A DNA stretch of 64,000 bases from Pseudomonadota bacterium (GCA_020161655.1 JAIUPC010000017.1:124001-188000), one strand, 5' to 3'. Positions 25,486 through 34,192 are shown, counted from the first letter of the stretch. Program-made: numbers and translations. Notes: generated by a model from the sequence alone, not told the origin.

Positions 25486-26283
25486 CGGCTTCGGGCGCCG
25501 CGCCCAGAGATCCGGGCGCCTTTCCCGCGTCAGCCGCTCCGCCTCGGCCCGCCGCCATTTCTCGACGGCGGCATGGTTGCCCGAGGTCAGGACAGCGGGG
25601 ATGTCGCGGCCTTCCCAGGTGGCGGGTCTTGTGTACTGCGGATGCTCCAGAAGCCCGTGGGAATGGCTTTCCTCCTCGGTCGAGGAGGCATTGCCGAGAA
25701 CGCCGGGCAGGAGCCGCACGGCGGCGTCGATCATCGCCTGGGCCGCGATCTCGCCGCCGGTCAGGACGAAATCGCCGAGGCTGACTTCCTCGACCGCGTA
25801 ATGATCCAGCACGCGCTGGTCCACGCCTTCGAAACGCCCGCAGAGCATCGTGATGCCATCCGCCCCGGCCCAGCGGCGGGCCGTGGCCTGATCGAAGGGT
25901 TTTCCGCGCGGCGAGAGGTAAACGACGGGCCAGAGCGCCCGGTCGGGCGGGGTGGCGATGGCGGCCTCGTCCAGCGCGGCAGCCACCACATCGGCGCGGA
26001 GCACCATGCCGGCGCCGCCGCCGGCGGGGCTGTCGTCGACATTCCGGTGCTTGCCGATGCCGAAGGGCCGGAGGTCGATGGTCTGAAGCGACCAGAGCCC
26101 TTCCGCCAGCGCCTTGCCGGTCAGGGAAAGGCCAAGCGTGCCGGGAAAGGCTTCAGGGAAAAGCGTGATGATGCGCGCGGCCCAGGCACCCTTGACGCGC
26201 TGCGGCGCCATGAGGTCGCGGGGCTGCACCGAGGCGGAAATGCTCAAGCGCCCGTGGGACTTGGGCTTGTCCCCTGCCGTCAC
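25483..26283 (-). CDS. trmD: tRNA (guanine-N1-)-methyltransferase
   Basis: TrmD makes m1G37 in tRNAs reading CNN codons, preventing frameshifts. The 266-residue SPOUT-fold enzyme has a 24-residue N-terminal extension (through [23 protein letters not shown]) and the knot region: [47 protein letters not shown], then the [26 protein letters not shown] domain. The extension is typical of Rhodobacterales. The start overlaps the rimM stop by 4 nt. Confidence 0.97.
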   Translation of the reverse strand: MTAGDKPKSHGRLSISASVQPRDLMAPQRVKGAWAARIITLFPEAFPGTLGLSLTGKALAEGLWSLQTIDLRPFGIGKHRNVDDSPAGGGAGMVLRADVVAAALDEAAIATPPDRALWPVVYLSPRGKPFDQATARRWAGADGITMLCGRFEGVDQRVLDHYAVEEVSLGDFVLTGGEIAAQAMIDAAVRLLPGVLGNASSTEEESHSHGLLEHPQYTRPATWEGRDIPAVLTSGNHAAVEKWRRAEAERLTRERRPDLWARRPKP

Positions 26284-26789
26284 ACCTCGGACTCCTCGGG
26301 CGGGTCGGCGATGATGCGGCCGGCGGTCAGGTCGACGGTCGGCACGATGGCGCGGGTGAAGGGCAGGAGGAGCGTCGTCCTTCGGCCCGGCGCGAAGATT
26401 TCAAGGATGTCGCCCGCGCCGTGGTTGTGGACGGCGCGGACAGTGCCGAGTTGGGCGCCGCCGGTATCGAAGACCGCGAGGCCGATGAGGTCGGCATGGT
26501 AGAATTCATCGTCCGGCAGGTTGGGGAGCTTTGTGCGGTCGGCAAAAAGCTCGGTCCCGCGGAGGGCGTCGGCCTCTTCCTTGCTGGCGATGCCGGAGAG
26601 GCGGGCGGTGAAGCCGTTGTTGGTCGATCCGGTGAGGCGGACGGTGAAACTGCGCTTGCCGTCCTCGGTCCAAAGCGGCGCATAGGCGGCGATCGCCTCG
26701 GGCTGGGCGCAGTAGCTTTTCAGCCGCACCTCACCTCGAACGCCAAAGGCGCCGCCGATGGCGCCGACGCAGATGCGGTCATTGGCCAT
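26280..26789 (-). CDS. rimM: Ribosome maturation factor RimM
   Basis: RimM helps assemble the 30S head and binds uS19. The 169-residue protein starts [25 protein letters not shown], with a RimM N-terminal barrel. The C-terminal PRC-barrel has [17 protein letters not shown] and [40 protein letters not shown]. The length is standard. It overlaps the small ORF upstream by 11 nt and trmD downstream by 4 nt. Confidence 0.96.
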   Translation of the reverse strand: MANDRICVGAIGGAFGVRGEVRLKSYCAQPEAIAAYAPLWTEDGKRSFTVRLTGSTNNGFTARLSGIASKEEADALRGTELFADRTKLPNLPDDEFYHADLIGLAVFDTGGAQLGTVRAVHNHGAGDILEIFAPGRRTTLLLPFTRAIVPTVDLTAGRIIADPPEESEV

Positions 26790-26931
26790 CGGCAGGCACC
26801 TCGCATTCGGCCGCCACGGGGGCGGCGGCCGGTTGGGCCGCGATCAGCCGGTCGGTCTTCATCCCGAGCCAGAACGAGCCGGCACAGAGCGTGACGGTGA
26901 CGATCCGGCGCAGGAAGAAGCCGATCAGCAT
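26779..26931 (-). CDS. Small membrane protein between rpsP and rimM
   Basis: A 50-residue ORF (start [20 protein letters not shown], end ECEVPADGQ) with one hydrophobic helix (about residues 4-23) and a polar tail. It starts 15 bp after rpsP and overlaps rimM by 11 nt, a translational-coupling arrangement that supports it being real. I do not recognise the family. It is too short to appear in most gene calls. Confidence 0.62.
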   Translation of the reverse strand: MLIGFFLRRIVTVTLCAGSFWLGMKTDRLIAAQPAAAPVAAECEVPADGQ

Positions 26932-26945
26932 GTGTTTTCAGCGCC

Positions 26946-27299
26946 TTATTCGGAGGCCGGGGCGGCAGCCTTGGCGGCCTTCTCGGTGGCGCGCTTCTTG
27001 GCCTTGTCGCCCGGCTCGCCCTTCTTCAGGTTGGCGCGGACGGGCTTTTCGCGGACGCCGGCAGCTTCGAGCATGCGGGCGATGCGGTCGGTCGGCTGGG
27101 CGCCTTGCGAAATCCAGTACTGGACGCGCTCGACGTTCATCTTCACGCGATCTTCCGAGTCCTTGGCGAGCAAGGGATTGTAAGTGCCCAGCTTTTCGAT
27201 GAAGCGGCCGTCGCGCGGCATGCGGCTGTCGGCGGCGACGATCGAGTAATGCGGGCGCTTCTTGGAGCCCCCACGGGCGAGGCGGATCTTCATAGCCAT
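26946..27299 (-). CDS. rpsP: 30S ribosomal protein S16 (bS16)
   Basis: The 117-residue protein has the bS16 core ([41 protein letters not shown] and [28 protein letters not shown]). An Ala/Lys-rich C-terminal extension of about 35 residues follows, which is common in Alphaproteobacteria. AAAGGAGA precedes the start. Confidence 0.97.
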   Translation of the reverse strand: MAMKIRLARGGSKKRPHYSIVAADSRMPRDGRFIEKLGTYNPLLAKDSEDRVKMNVERVQYWISQGAQPTDRIARMLEAAGVREKPVRANLKKGEPGDKAKKRATEKAAKAAAPASE

Positions 27300-27327
27300 G
27301 TCAGTTTCTCCTTTGGATGGCTTGGGT

Positions 27328-27348
27328 GGATGGGCAGATTGCCCATCC
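27328..27348. repeat. Dispersed hairpin repeat GGATGGGC, copy 2
   Basis: Arms GGATGGGC (27328-27335) and GCCCATCC (27341-27348), loop AGATT. It lies between rpsP and the chorismate mutase gene and is flanked by the same GGCTTGGGTGG and CCTACGG sequences as the copy at 25460. Confidence 0.7.
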
Positions 27349-27356
27349 TACGGGTT

Positions 27357-27653
27357 TCATTTCTGCAGTTTCTCGTGGTGCCTGATCACTTCGCTGATGA
27401 CGAAGTTCAGGAATTTCCTGGCGAATTCGGGATCGAGGTCGGCTTCTTCGGCCAGCTTTTCGAGCCGGGCGATCTGTTCGGCCTCCCGCGAAGGGTCGGA
27501 GGGCGGCAGACCGTGTTCGGCCTTCATCCGGCCCACCGCCTGGGTGTGCTTGAAGCGTTCGGCGAGGGTGTAGACGATGATCGCGTCGAGCCGGTCGATC
27601 GAGTCGCGGTGCCCTTTGAGGAGGGCGGCGGCGCGGGCGGTGGGGTCGGTCAT
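27357..27653 (-). CDS. aroQ: Chorismate mutase, AroQ type
   Basis: A 98-residue all-helical chorismate mutase, converting chorismate to prephenate for Phe and Tyr synthesis. Key blocks are LLKGHRDSIDRLDAIIVYTLAERFKHTQAVGRMKAEHGLPPSDPSREAEQI, which contain the active-site Arg and Lys positions, and the final helix FLNFVISEVIRHHEKL. The length is that of the minimal AroQ dimer, with no prephenate dehydratase fused. GGGAGG precedes the ATG. Confidence 0.92.
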   Translation of the reverse strand: MTDPTARAAALLKGHRDSIDRLDAIIVYTLAERFKHTQAVGRMKAEHGLPPSDPSREAEQIARLEKLAEEADLDPEFARKFLNFVISEVIRHHEKLQK

Positions 27654-27765
27654 TCGGGCCTCCCTTGGCGGCTGGCATCCGTCGGGTTTGCGTCGGGCAT
27701 CCGTCCCGACAGCTGTACCGACACGGGGCCGAGTACGGAGGCCCCGGGGCGCTGCCCCGGACCCC

Positions 27766-27790
27766 GGGGTATTTCAGCAACGAAGAAGCT
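27766..27790 (+). repeat. Dispersed 25-bp repeat, copy 2
   Basis: Identical to 21061-21085 over 25 bp. It is preceded by a CCCCGGGGCGCTGCCCCGGACCCCGGGG-type palindromic run (27743-27769). It sits just past the stop of the GNAT gene. Confidence 0.7.
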
Positions 27791-27798
27791 GAAAGCGG

Positions 27799-28383
27799 TC
27801 ATGCCGGCGCCCTCAGGTCATGGAAGATCACCACGTCGCCTGGATCGACGCCGGGGCGGTTGGAATGGACGCCGCCGAGACGCCGTGCAAGCGCGATGGA
27901 GCGGTCGTTGCCCGGTGCGATGATGTTGATGATGTGATCCCAGCCGAAGCTGCGGTGCGCCCAGTCCATGACGGCGCGGGCGGCTTCGGCGGCATAGCCC
28001 TTGCCTTCGGCCTCGGGCAGCACGAACCAGCCAAGCTCCGGTTCCGGGAAGCCGACCGGGTGATAGATGCCGACCTCGCCGACATAGGCGCCGGTGGCGC
28101 GATCCTCGACCGAGAAGGGGCCGTAGCCGAGAAGCGGCCATTGGCCGACCTCGGAGGCCCAGATGCGCCAGGCGAGGACGCGGCCCACGGGGCCATCTTC
28201 ATGCACCGAGCGGGGCGAGGCGTAGAAGGCGGCGCGGTGTTCGAAATCCGGGAGGCGCGGCATCCTGAGGCGGAGGCGGTCGGTGAGCAGTTCGGGCGCA
28301 GTCCCGGTCATGCCTTCGGCGCCGGGGTCCTTCGGGGAAGGAGCCGGTCGCTGGCGGGAGGATCTGGACCAGAGGGGCAGCAT
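27799..28383 (-). CDS. GNAT-family N-acetyltransferase (RimJ/RimL-like)
   Basis: A 194-residue acetyltransferase. LLTDRLRLRMPRLPDFEHRAAFYAS is the RimJ/RimL-type opening, VEDRATGAYVGEVGIYHPVGFPEPELGWFVLPEAEGKGYAAEAARAVMDWA carries the acetyl-CoA site and NIIAPGNDRSIALARRLGG the closing helix. It could acetylate a ribosomal-protein or tRNA-related amine, though this is only by neighbourhood. The ATG at 28383 is 2 bp after the ffh stop; an internal ATG at 28311 is an alternative start. Confidence 0.85.
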   Translation of the reverse strand: MLPLWSRSSRQRPAPSPKDPGAEGMTGTAPELLTDRLRLRMPRLPDFEHRAAFYASPRSVHEDGPVGRVLAWRIWASEVGQWPLLGYGPFSVEDRATGAYVGEVGIYHPVGFPEPELGWFVLPEAEGKGYAAEAARAVMDWAHRSFGWDHIINIIAPGNDRSIALARRLGGVHSNRPGVDPGDVVIFHDLRAPA

Positions 28384-28385
28384 GG

Positions 28386-29924
28386 TTACTTCTTCTTGCC
28401 AAAGCCGCCGAGGCCGGAAAGGCCGCCCGGCAGGTTGAGGCCGCCAAGCCCGCCGCCACCGAGGCCGCCAAGACCGGCGGGCAGCTTGCCGCCGGCCATG
28501 CCTTCCTTGATACCCTTCTGCATCGCCTCAAGCTCTGCAGGGGCCATCTTCGACGGATCGGGCATGCCGCCTTTGCCGCCGAACATGCCGCGCATCGCCT
28601 GTTTCAGCATGCCGCCTTTGCCCATCTTGCCCATCTTCTTCATCATGTCCGCCATCTGGCGGTGCATCTTCAGAAGCTTGTTGAGATCGGCGACATCGAG
28701 GCCAGCCCCCGCCGCGATCCGCTTCTTGCGACTCGCCTGCAGAAGATCCGGATTGGCGCGTTCCTTCTTGGTCATCGACTGGATGAGCGCGATCTGGCGG
28801 CGGAGGACGCCATCGTCAAAGCCTGCCTCCTCGACCTGTTTCGACATCTTCGCCATGCCCGGCATCATGCCCATGATGCCCTGCATCCCGCCCATCTTCA
28901 GCATCTGCTCAAGCTGGCCGCGCAGGTCGTTCATGTTGAAGAGGCCCTTCTGGAACCGCTTCATCATGCGCTCGGCCTGCTCCATCTCCAGCGTTTCCTG
29001 GGCCTTTTCGACGAGCGCGACGATATCGCCCATGCCAAGGATTCGGCCGGCGACGCGGGAGGCCTCGAAGGTCTCAAGCGCGTCCATCTTTTCGCCGAGG
29101 CCCACGAAGCGGATCGGCTTGCCGGTGACCGCGCGCATGGACAAGGCGGCTCCGCCGCGGCCATCGCCGTCCATCCGGGTCAGGACGACGCCGGTGATGC
29201 CGACCTTGCCGTCAAACTCGGTCGCGACGTTGACCGCGTCCTGACCGGTGAGGCCATCGACGACCAGCAGCGTCTCGCGCGGTTTCGCGACATCGCGGAC
29301 CGCCTGCACCTCATCCATCAGGACTTCGTCGATATGGAGGCGCCCCGCGGTGTCGAGCATGTAGACATCGTAGCCGCCAAGGGTGGCCTGCTGCTTGGCG
29401 CGCTTGGCGATCTGCACCGCCGTCTCGCCCTTGACGATGGGCAGCGTGTCGACGCCGACCTGCGCGCCGAGAATGGCAAGCTGTTCCATTGCTGCCGGGC
29501 GGTTGGTGTCGAGCGAGGCCATGAGGACGCGCTTCTTCTCCCGCTCCTTCAGGCGGCGGGCGAGCTTGGCGGTGGTGGTGGTCTTGCCGGAGCCTTGCAG
29601 GCCGACCATCAGGATCGGCGCCGGCGGGTTGTCGATCTTCAGGGCTTCCGGGTCGCCGTCGCCAGCCAGAACCCGGACCAGTTCATCATGGACGATCTTG
29701 ACGACCTGCTGGCCGGGGGTGATCGACTTCGTCACCGACTGGCCGGTGGCCTTGCCCTCCACCGCCTTGATGAAGTCGCGGGCGACGGGCAGGGAAACGT
29801 CGGCCTCAAGCAGCGCCACGCGAACCTCGCGCAGGGCGACGCGCACATCCTCTTCGGAAAGCGCGCCCTGCTTCGTCAGCCGGTCGAAGACGCCGCCAAG
29901 GCGTTCTGACAGGGTTTCGAACAT
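28386..29924 (-). CDS. ffh: Signal recognition particle protein Ffh
   Basis: Ffh binds 4.5S RNA and nascent signal sequences and works with FtsY. The 512-residue protein has the N domain (FETLSERLGGVFDRLTKQGAL), the G domain (VGLQGSGKTTTTAKLA, DTNRPAAMEQL, DTAGRLHIDEVLM, GVVLTRMDGDGRGGAA, RFVGLGEKMDAL) and the Met-rich M domain (from about residue 330). The last 60 residues are Gly/Met-rich (GGLGGGGLGGLNLPGG). It heads the minus-strand cluster. Confidence 0.97.
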   Translation of the reverse strand: MFETLSERLGGVFDRLTKQGALSEEDVRVALREVRVALLEADVSLPVARDFIKAVEGKATGQSVTKSITPGQQVVKIVHDELVRVLAGDGDPEALKIDNPPAPILMVGLQGSGKTTTTAKLARRLKEREKKRVLMASLDTNRPAAMEQLAILGAQVGVDTLPIVKGETAVQIAKRAKQQATLGGYDVYMLDTAGRLHIDEVLMDEVQAVRDVAKPRETLLVVDGLTGQDAVNVATEFDGKVGITGVVLTRMDGDGRGGAALSMRAVTGKPIRFVGLGEKMDALETFEASRVAGRILGMGDIVALVEKAQETLEMEQAERMMKRFQKGLFNMNDLRGQLEQMLKMGGMQGIMGMMPGMAKMSKQVEEAGFDDGVLRRQIALIQSMTKKERANPDLLQASRKKRIAAGAGLDVADLNKLLKMHRQMADMMKKMGKMGKGGMLKQAMRGMFGGKGGMPDPSKMAPAELEAMQKGIKEGMAGGKLPAGLGGLGGGGLGGLNLPGGLSGLGGFGKKK

Positions 29925-30044
29925 CTCGCGGCCCTCCTTGGCCTGTTACCTCTGCCCGCCAAGATAGGTCGCGGGCGCCAAAACGACAAACGCGCCCGTG
30001 GGCGCAACGCGCTGACGGGCGGCGATCCCGGAACAGGTCCGGGA

Positions 30045-30066
30045 CCGGAAGCATCAGGACTTCCGG
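30045..30066. repeat. Short palindrome upstream of ffh
   Basis: CCGGAAG (30045-30051) and CTTCCGG (30060-30066), with an 8-nt loop. No T-run follows, so terminator function is doubtful. Confidence 0.35.
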
Positions 30067-30079
30067 AATCCGGTGTCGT

Positions 30080-30577
30080 TTAGGTGAGGAGGGGGGCCGA
30101 GTCAAGCATCGGCGCGGTTTCGGCGGCGGAGGCCGTCACCATCTGGCCCTTGAGCCAGCCATTCAGCCGGGTGGCACAAGCCTGAAGCCGGGCCGGGTCC
30201 TGATCGCGGCTGGCGAGGAGGAGGGGCACGTCGCGGATCGCGGTGGTGATGGCAAGGGCGTAGCCGGTGCCGGTTTCCACCACATCGGCGCGCATCAGGG
30301 CATCGACCGAGATGATCATGCTCTCATGGCCGAAGCGGATGTCGGCGGCGTTGATTTCCCGGTCGAGGATCAGCCAGGTCCGGTCGGCCGAGAAGAGAAG
30401 GTAGCCGGAGACGGCGAAGAAGAGCGCCGCCGCGATCATCTGCCAGCCGCCGCCCTGCGTCAGCGCTTCGGTCAGAAGGACCAGCGAGGCGATGGCGAAG
30501 AGTGCGAAGAGACCGCTCCAGTGCAGGGGCTTCTCTTCCGCGGCGAATTGGTTCTGGGTGTGTCTGATGATACGCAT
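30080..30577 (-). CDS. Hypothetical membrane protein
   Basis: A 165-residue protein with two transmembrane helices (LFALFAIASLVLLTEALTQGG and MIAAALFFAVSGYLLFSA). A soluble part of about 100 residues follows (TWLILDREINAADIRFGHESMIISVDALMRADVVET ... GWLKGQMV). The soluble part looks beta-rich, but I do not recognise a family. It lies between ffh and azoR on the same strand. Confidence 0.75.
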   Translation of the reverse strand: MRIIRHTQNQFAAEEKPLHWSGLFALFAIASLVLLTEALTQGGGWQMIAAALFFAVSGYLLFSADRTWLILDREINAADIRFGHESMIISVDALMRADVVETGTGYALAITTAIRDVPLLLASRDQDPARLQACATRLNGWLKGQMVTASAAETAPMLDSAPLLT

Positions 30578-30733
30578 GGCCCCAATTCAACTCCGGATTG
30601 TGGCGGGGTTGGGGCGGCATTCGGGCGTGGTGCGACCGCCGCGGGGAACTTTCGCGGCAGCGGCGGGCGGGGCAGGAAAGAAGGCCCCGGAATGGCTCCG
30701 GGGCCGACTGGACTTGATGGCAGTTTGGATGCC

Positions 30734-31324
30734 TCAGGCGGCGAGCGCATCAACCTGCGCTTCGGCGGCCTTCAGCGTGGCGTCGGGGTTGAAGATCATC
30801 TGGTCGGCGGCGATGAATTCGACATCGGTGATGCCGAAGAAGCCGAGCATGTGGCGGATGTAGCCCGAGGCGAAGTCGATCTCGGAACCGATCTTGGTGC
30901 CGTCGGAGGAAAGGGCCACGATGGCGCGCTTGCCCTTGAGAAGACCCTCGGGGCCGGCTTCGGTATAGGTGAAGGTCTCACCCTTGCGGGCCAGATGGTC
31001 GATCCAGGCCTTGAGCGGCGCGGGCACGCCGAAGTTGTAGACCGGCAGCGCGATGACGAGGATGTCGGCGGCGCGCACTTCAGCGAGAAGCGCGTCGGAA
31101 TAGGCGGCGATCTTGGCCTGGTCGGCGTTGCGCGCCTCGGCCGGGGTGAAGACCGCGCCGATCCAGGCGCCGTCGATCTGCGGCACGCCCGTGGAGAGGT
31201 CGCGGAGCGCCACGCTGGCGCCGGGATTGGCGGCCTCGAGGCGGGCGGTGATGCGGTCGGTCAGGCGGCGCGAGACGCTGGCCTCGCCCTTGATGGAGGA
31301 TTCGACGCGGAGGATGTTTGTCAT
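30734..31324 (-). CDS. azoR: FMN-dependent NADH-azoreductase
   Basis: A 196-residue flavodoxin-fold quinone/azo reductase. ILRVESSIKGEASVSRRLTDRI is the FMN phosphate loop. ALPVYNFGVPAPLKAWIDHLARKGETFTYTEAGPEGLLKGKRAIVALSSDG and DFASGYIRHMLGFFGITDVEFIAAD are family signatures. It reduces quinones and azo dyes with NAD(P)H. The LysR gene starts 106 bp away on the other strand, so it is the probable regulator. Confidence 0.94.
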   Translation of the reverse strand: MTNILRVESSIKGEASVSRRLTDRITARLEAANPGASVALRDLSTGVPQIDGAWIGAVFTPAEARNADQAKIAAYSDALLAEVRAADILVIALPVYNFGVPAPLKAWIDHLARKGETFTYTEAGPEGLLKGKRAIVALSSDGTKIGSEIDFASGYIRHMLGFFGITDVEFIAADQMIFNPDATLKAAEAQVDALAA

Positions 31325-31430
31325 GTCAGGCTGTCCCGATGAGTGTTGGCGTTGCCAGATGAATTAACCCTTGCCGGGATAAACACAACGCGGAATGATG
31401 CACCGAAGCTGTGAACAGGCGCACATAAGA

Positions 31431-32321
31431 ATGTCTTTCGAGAACTGGGATGAGGTCCGCACGGCCTATCAGGTCGCGCGGATCGGCACGGTCAGTGGCG
31501 CGGCCGAGGTGCTTGGCGTCCACCATGCCACGGTGATCCGCCATATCGACGCGCTCGAGGCGCGGCTCGGCACAAGGCTCTTCCAGCGACACCCGCGCGG
31601 CTATACCGCGACCGAGGCGGGGCAGGAGCTTCTGAAGGTCGCGCAGACGACGGAAGACCAGTTCGCCCATCTCGCCGCCCGCATCACCGGGGCGACGACC
31701 GATGTCTCGGGCGAGCTTGTCGTGACCTCGCTGCCGGGGCTGACCGACCTCGTGCTGCCGACGCTCGCGCGGCTCCAGTCCGAATATTCCGGCCTCAAGG
31801 TGCGCTATGTGTCGGATGCAAGGGTGTTCCGGCTGGAGTATGGCGAGGCGCATGTGGCGATCCGCGCCGGCGGACGGCCGCAGGAGCCCGACAACGTCGT
31901 GCAGCCGCTCACCACCTATTACATGGGGCTCTACGCCGCGCCGTCCTATGTCGAGCGCTACGGCCTGCCCAAGAACGAGACCGACCTTGCCGGGCACCGG
32001 TTCATCGGGTCGGCGGAACCCGACAGCCGCGCGCCCTTCATGCGCTGGCTGGCCGAGCGGGTGGCGGATGACGCGGTGGTGTTCCGCTCGAACGAGACTG
32101 AGGCGATGCAGGATGCGGTCACCGAGGGTGTGGGCCTCGGTTTCCTCTCGCTCCTTTCGGCACGCGGCGACCCCGGCCTCGTCGAGGCGCTGCCGCACCG
32201 GCCGGAATGGGACACGGCGCTCTGGCTCGTCACCCATGTCGACCTCCACCGTACGCCGCGCATCCAGACCTTCGTGAAGGCGCTCCGCGAGGCGGCGCGC
32301 AGCAGCTGTTCCCTGAACTGA
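31431..32321 (+). CDS. LysR-family transcriptional regulator
   Basis: A 296-residue LTTR. The HTH (about residues 8-65) is VRTAYQVARIGTVSGAAEVLGVHHATVIRHIDALEARLGTRLFQRHPRGYTAT, followed by a substrate-binding-type domain (VTSLPGLTDLVLPTLARLQSEYSGLKVRYV ... VAIRAGGRPQEPD ... AMQDAVTEGVGLGFLS). The start at 31431 begins at the conserved SFENWDEV opening; the upstream in-frame ATG lies in the azoR promoter gap. It probably controls azoR. Confidence 0.93.
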   Translation: MSFENWDEVRTAYQVARIGTVSGAAEVLGVHHATVIRHIDALEARLGTRLFQRHPRGYTATEAGQELLKVAQTTEDQFAHLAARITGATTDVSGELVVTSLPGLTDLVLPTLARLQSEYSGLKVRYVSDARVFRLEYGEAHVAIRAGGRPQEPDNVVQPLTTYYMGLYAAPSYVERYGLPKNETDLAGHRFIGSAEPDSRAPFMRWLAERVADDAVVFRSNETEAMQDAVTEGVGLGFLSLLSARGDPGLVEALPHRPEWDTALWLVTHVDLHRTPRIQTFVKALREAARSSCSLN

Positions 32322-32415
32322 AGCGATGCTGATCCGGCAATCCAGCGGCGGCGCCTTGCGGCGCAGAGACGATAGTGGGTCGCCGCGCAGGCGCGGCTCC
32401 ATTGCCTCCGGCGGG

Positions 32416-32474
32416 AGTATTTCGGGACAGAAAGTAAGGGAGATCTCCCTTCTCACTTTCTGTCTGAAAATACT
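32416..32474. repeat. Long imperfect palindrome, 59 bp
   Basis: Arms of about 29 bp starting AGTATTTCGGGACAGAAAGT and ending CTTTCTGTCTGAAAATACT pair with a few bulges and mismatches. It is flanked on each side by GC-rich CCGGCGGG/GCGGGGG units. It is the only feature seen in the 228-bp gap between the LysR and EamA genes. Confidence 0.65.
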
Positions 32475-32549
32475 CTGCGGGGGTCCGGGGGTGCAAAACC
32501 CCCGGCCCGGCCGGGGAAGAGCGATGGCGTCGCAGGAAAGGGGCCGCGC

Positions 32550-33431
32550 GTGACGGAGGCGATGCGCGGCCATCTGGCGATGCTGGCCTTTTCCGCCCTT
32601 GTCGCAGGGTCCTTCGCGCTTGGCGCGATGATGGCCAATATGGTCGATCCGGTGGCCTTCACCGCGCTGAGGTTCGCGCTGGCCTCGCTTCTCATCGGGA
32701 TCGGGGTTCTGGCTGGTGGCGGCGTGGTGCGGTCCGATGCGGCGGCGCCCTGGCGGTATCTTCTGATGGGCGGGCTTTTCGCCTTGTACTTCGTCCTGAT
32801 GTTCGAGGGGCTGAAGACGGCGCCGCCGGTTTCGGCGGCGGCGGTCTTCACCCTGACGCCGGTCCTTGCCGCGGGCTTCGGCTGGCTGCTTTTACGCCAG
32901 CGGATGACCGGGCGGATGGCGGCGGCGCTGGCCATTGGGGCGGCGGGGGCGCTCTGGGTGATCTTCCGGGGCGATCCGGCGGCGCTTCTCCGCTTAGACC
33001 TCGGGCGCGGCGAGGCGGTCTATTTCCTCGGCTGCATCGCCCATGCCGCCTATGTCCCGCTGGTCCGGCTTCTGAACCGGGGCGAGCGGGCGGCGGTTTT
33101 CACCTTCGGCACGCTTCTGGCCGGGGCGGGCATCCTTGTGCTGGCCGGCTGGGGCGCGATCCGGGCGACCGACTGGGCTTCGCTTCCGGCCATCGTCTGG
33201 GTGACGCTGGCCTACACATCGGCCTTCGCCACCGCCGCCTCCTTCGTGCTGACGCAGTATGCCGCCTTGAGGCTCCCTGCCGCCAAGGTGATGGCGTATA
33301 CCTATCTGACGCCGGCCTGGGTGATCCTCTGGCAGGTGGCGCTGGGTCATGGCATGCCGGCGGGCGGCGTGATCATCGGTGTCCTTGCCGTGGCGGGGGC
33401 GCTTTTCCTCTTGCTGAAGGACGAACACTGA
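32550..33431 (+). CDS. DMT-superfamily (EamA) transporter
   Basis: A 293-residue, ten-helix EamA protein (two repeats: LAMLAFSALVAGSFALGAMMANMVDPVAFTALRFALASLLI and MTGRMAAALAIGAAGALWVIF ... TYLTPAWVILWQVALGHGMPAGGVIIGVLAVAGALFLLL). The start is GTG at 32550; the in-frame ATG at 32562 is an alternative. It overlaps the VOC gene (TGATG), so one transcript is likely. The substrate is unknown. Confidence 0.88.
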   Translation: MTEAMRGHLAMLAFSALVAGSFALGAMMANMVDPVAFTALRFALASLLIGIGVLAGGGVVRSDAAAPWRYLLMGGLFALYFVLMFEGLKTAPPVSAAAVFTLTPVLAAGFGWLLLRQRMTGRMAAALAIGAAGALWVIFRGDPAALLRLDLGRGEAVYFLGCIAHAAYVPLVRLLNRGERAAVFTFGTLLAGAGILVLAGWGAIRATDWASLPAIVWVTLAYTSAFATAASFVLTQYAALRLPAAKVMAYTYLTPAWVILWQVALGHGMPAGGVIIGVLAVAGALFLLLKDEH

Positions 33432-33814
33432 TGTTGCAGCGCATCCACCATGTCGCGGTGATCGCCTCGGACTACGAACGCTCCAGGCGCTTCTATACCG
33501 ATGTGCTGGGGCTGCGAGCGGTGGCGGAGAACTACCGCGCGGCGCGGCAGAGCTGGAAGTTGGATCTCGCGCTGCCGGATGGTGGGCAGGTGGAGCTCTT
33601 CTCCTTCCCCTCGCCACCGCCGCGCCCTTCGACGCCCGAGGCCTGTGGCGCGCGGCATCTCTGCTTCGCTGTCGCCGATGTCGCGGCGGCGAAGGCGGCG
33701 CTGGAGGCCAGGGGGCAGGTGGTGGAGCCGATCCGGGTCGATGAATACACCGGCAAGCGCTTCACCTTCCTGCCGGACCCGGACGGGCTGCCGATCGAGC
33801 TTTACGAGGCCTGA
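33431..33814 (+). CDS. YaeR-like VOC metalloprotein
   Basis: A 127-residue vicinal-oxygen-chelate protein. [54 protein letters not shown] and FLPDPDGLPIELYE match the SMU1112c/YaeR branch, with His, Glu, His and Glu positions for a divalent metal. Function unknown. Its end overlaps the convergent ArsR gene by 13 nt. Confidence 0.9.
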   Translation: MLQRIHHVAVIASDYERSRRFYTDVLGLRAVAENYRAARQSWKLDLALPDGGQVELFSFPSPPPRPSTPEACGARHLCFAVADVAAAKAALEARGQVVEPIRVDEYTGKRFTFLPDPDGLPIELYEA

Positions 33815-34161
33815 GTGGGTTCGGTATCGCCGCCAAGTTCGCTGCCGAGGAACCGCTCGAAGGCGTCGAAATCCATCGGGTCGAACTGGCCGAAGCCCTG
33901 AATCCAGATCGTCGCCGCCCGCATCGCGTCGGGTTCGAGCTTGCACCATTTCACCCGCCCGCGTTTTTCCTGGCTGATGAGGCGGGCCTCGGCGAGAACG
34001 GCAAGGTGCTTGGAGATCGCGGCGAGCGACATCTCGAAAGGCTCGGCCACATCGGTCACCGCCATGTCATCTTCGAGAAGCATGGTCAGGATCGCCCGCC
34101 GGGTCGGGTCGGCGAGGGCGGCGAAGATCGTGTCGAGCGGGACGGGCGGGGCAGGGATCAT
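33802..34161 (-). CDS. ArsR-family transcriptional repressor
   Basis: A 119-residue winged-helix repressor: IFAALADPTRRAILTMLLEDDMAVTDVAEPFEMSLAAISKHLAVLAEARLISQEKRGRVKWCKL, the ArsR fold without the usual Cys metal motif. A FDPMDFDAFERFLG C-terminus follows, as in SRPBCC-linked ArsR regulators. The 34161 start is chosen because the upstream extension runs across the palindrome at 34193. No SRPBCC gene is next to it. Confidence 0.88.
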   Translation of the reverse strand: MIPAPPVPLDTIFAALADPTRRAILTMLLEDDMAVTDVAEPFEMSLAAISKHLAVLAEARLISQEKRGRVKWCKLEPDAMRAATIWIQGFGQFDPMDFDAFERFLGSELGGDTEPTQAS

Positions 34162-34192
34162 GGCCTTTCTCTGCGCCGGGGCGGGGCAATCG

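Noticed and set aside
30045-30066. A terminator upstream of ffh
   Set aside because: A 7-bp stem with no T-run on either side; kept only as a weak palindrome.
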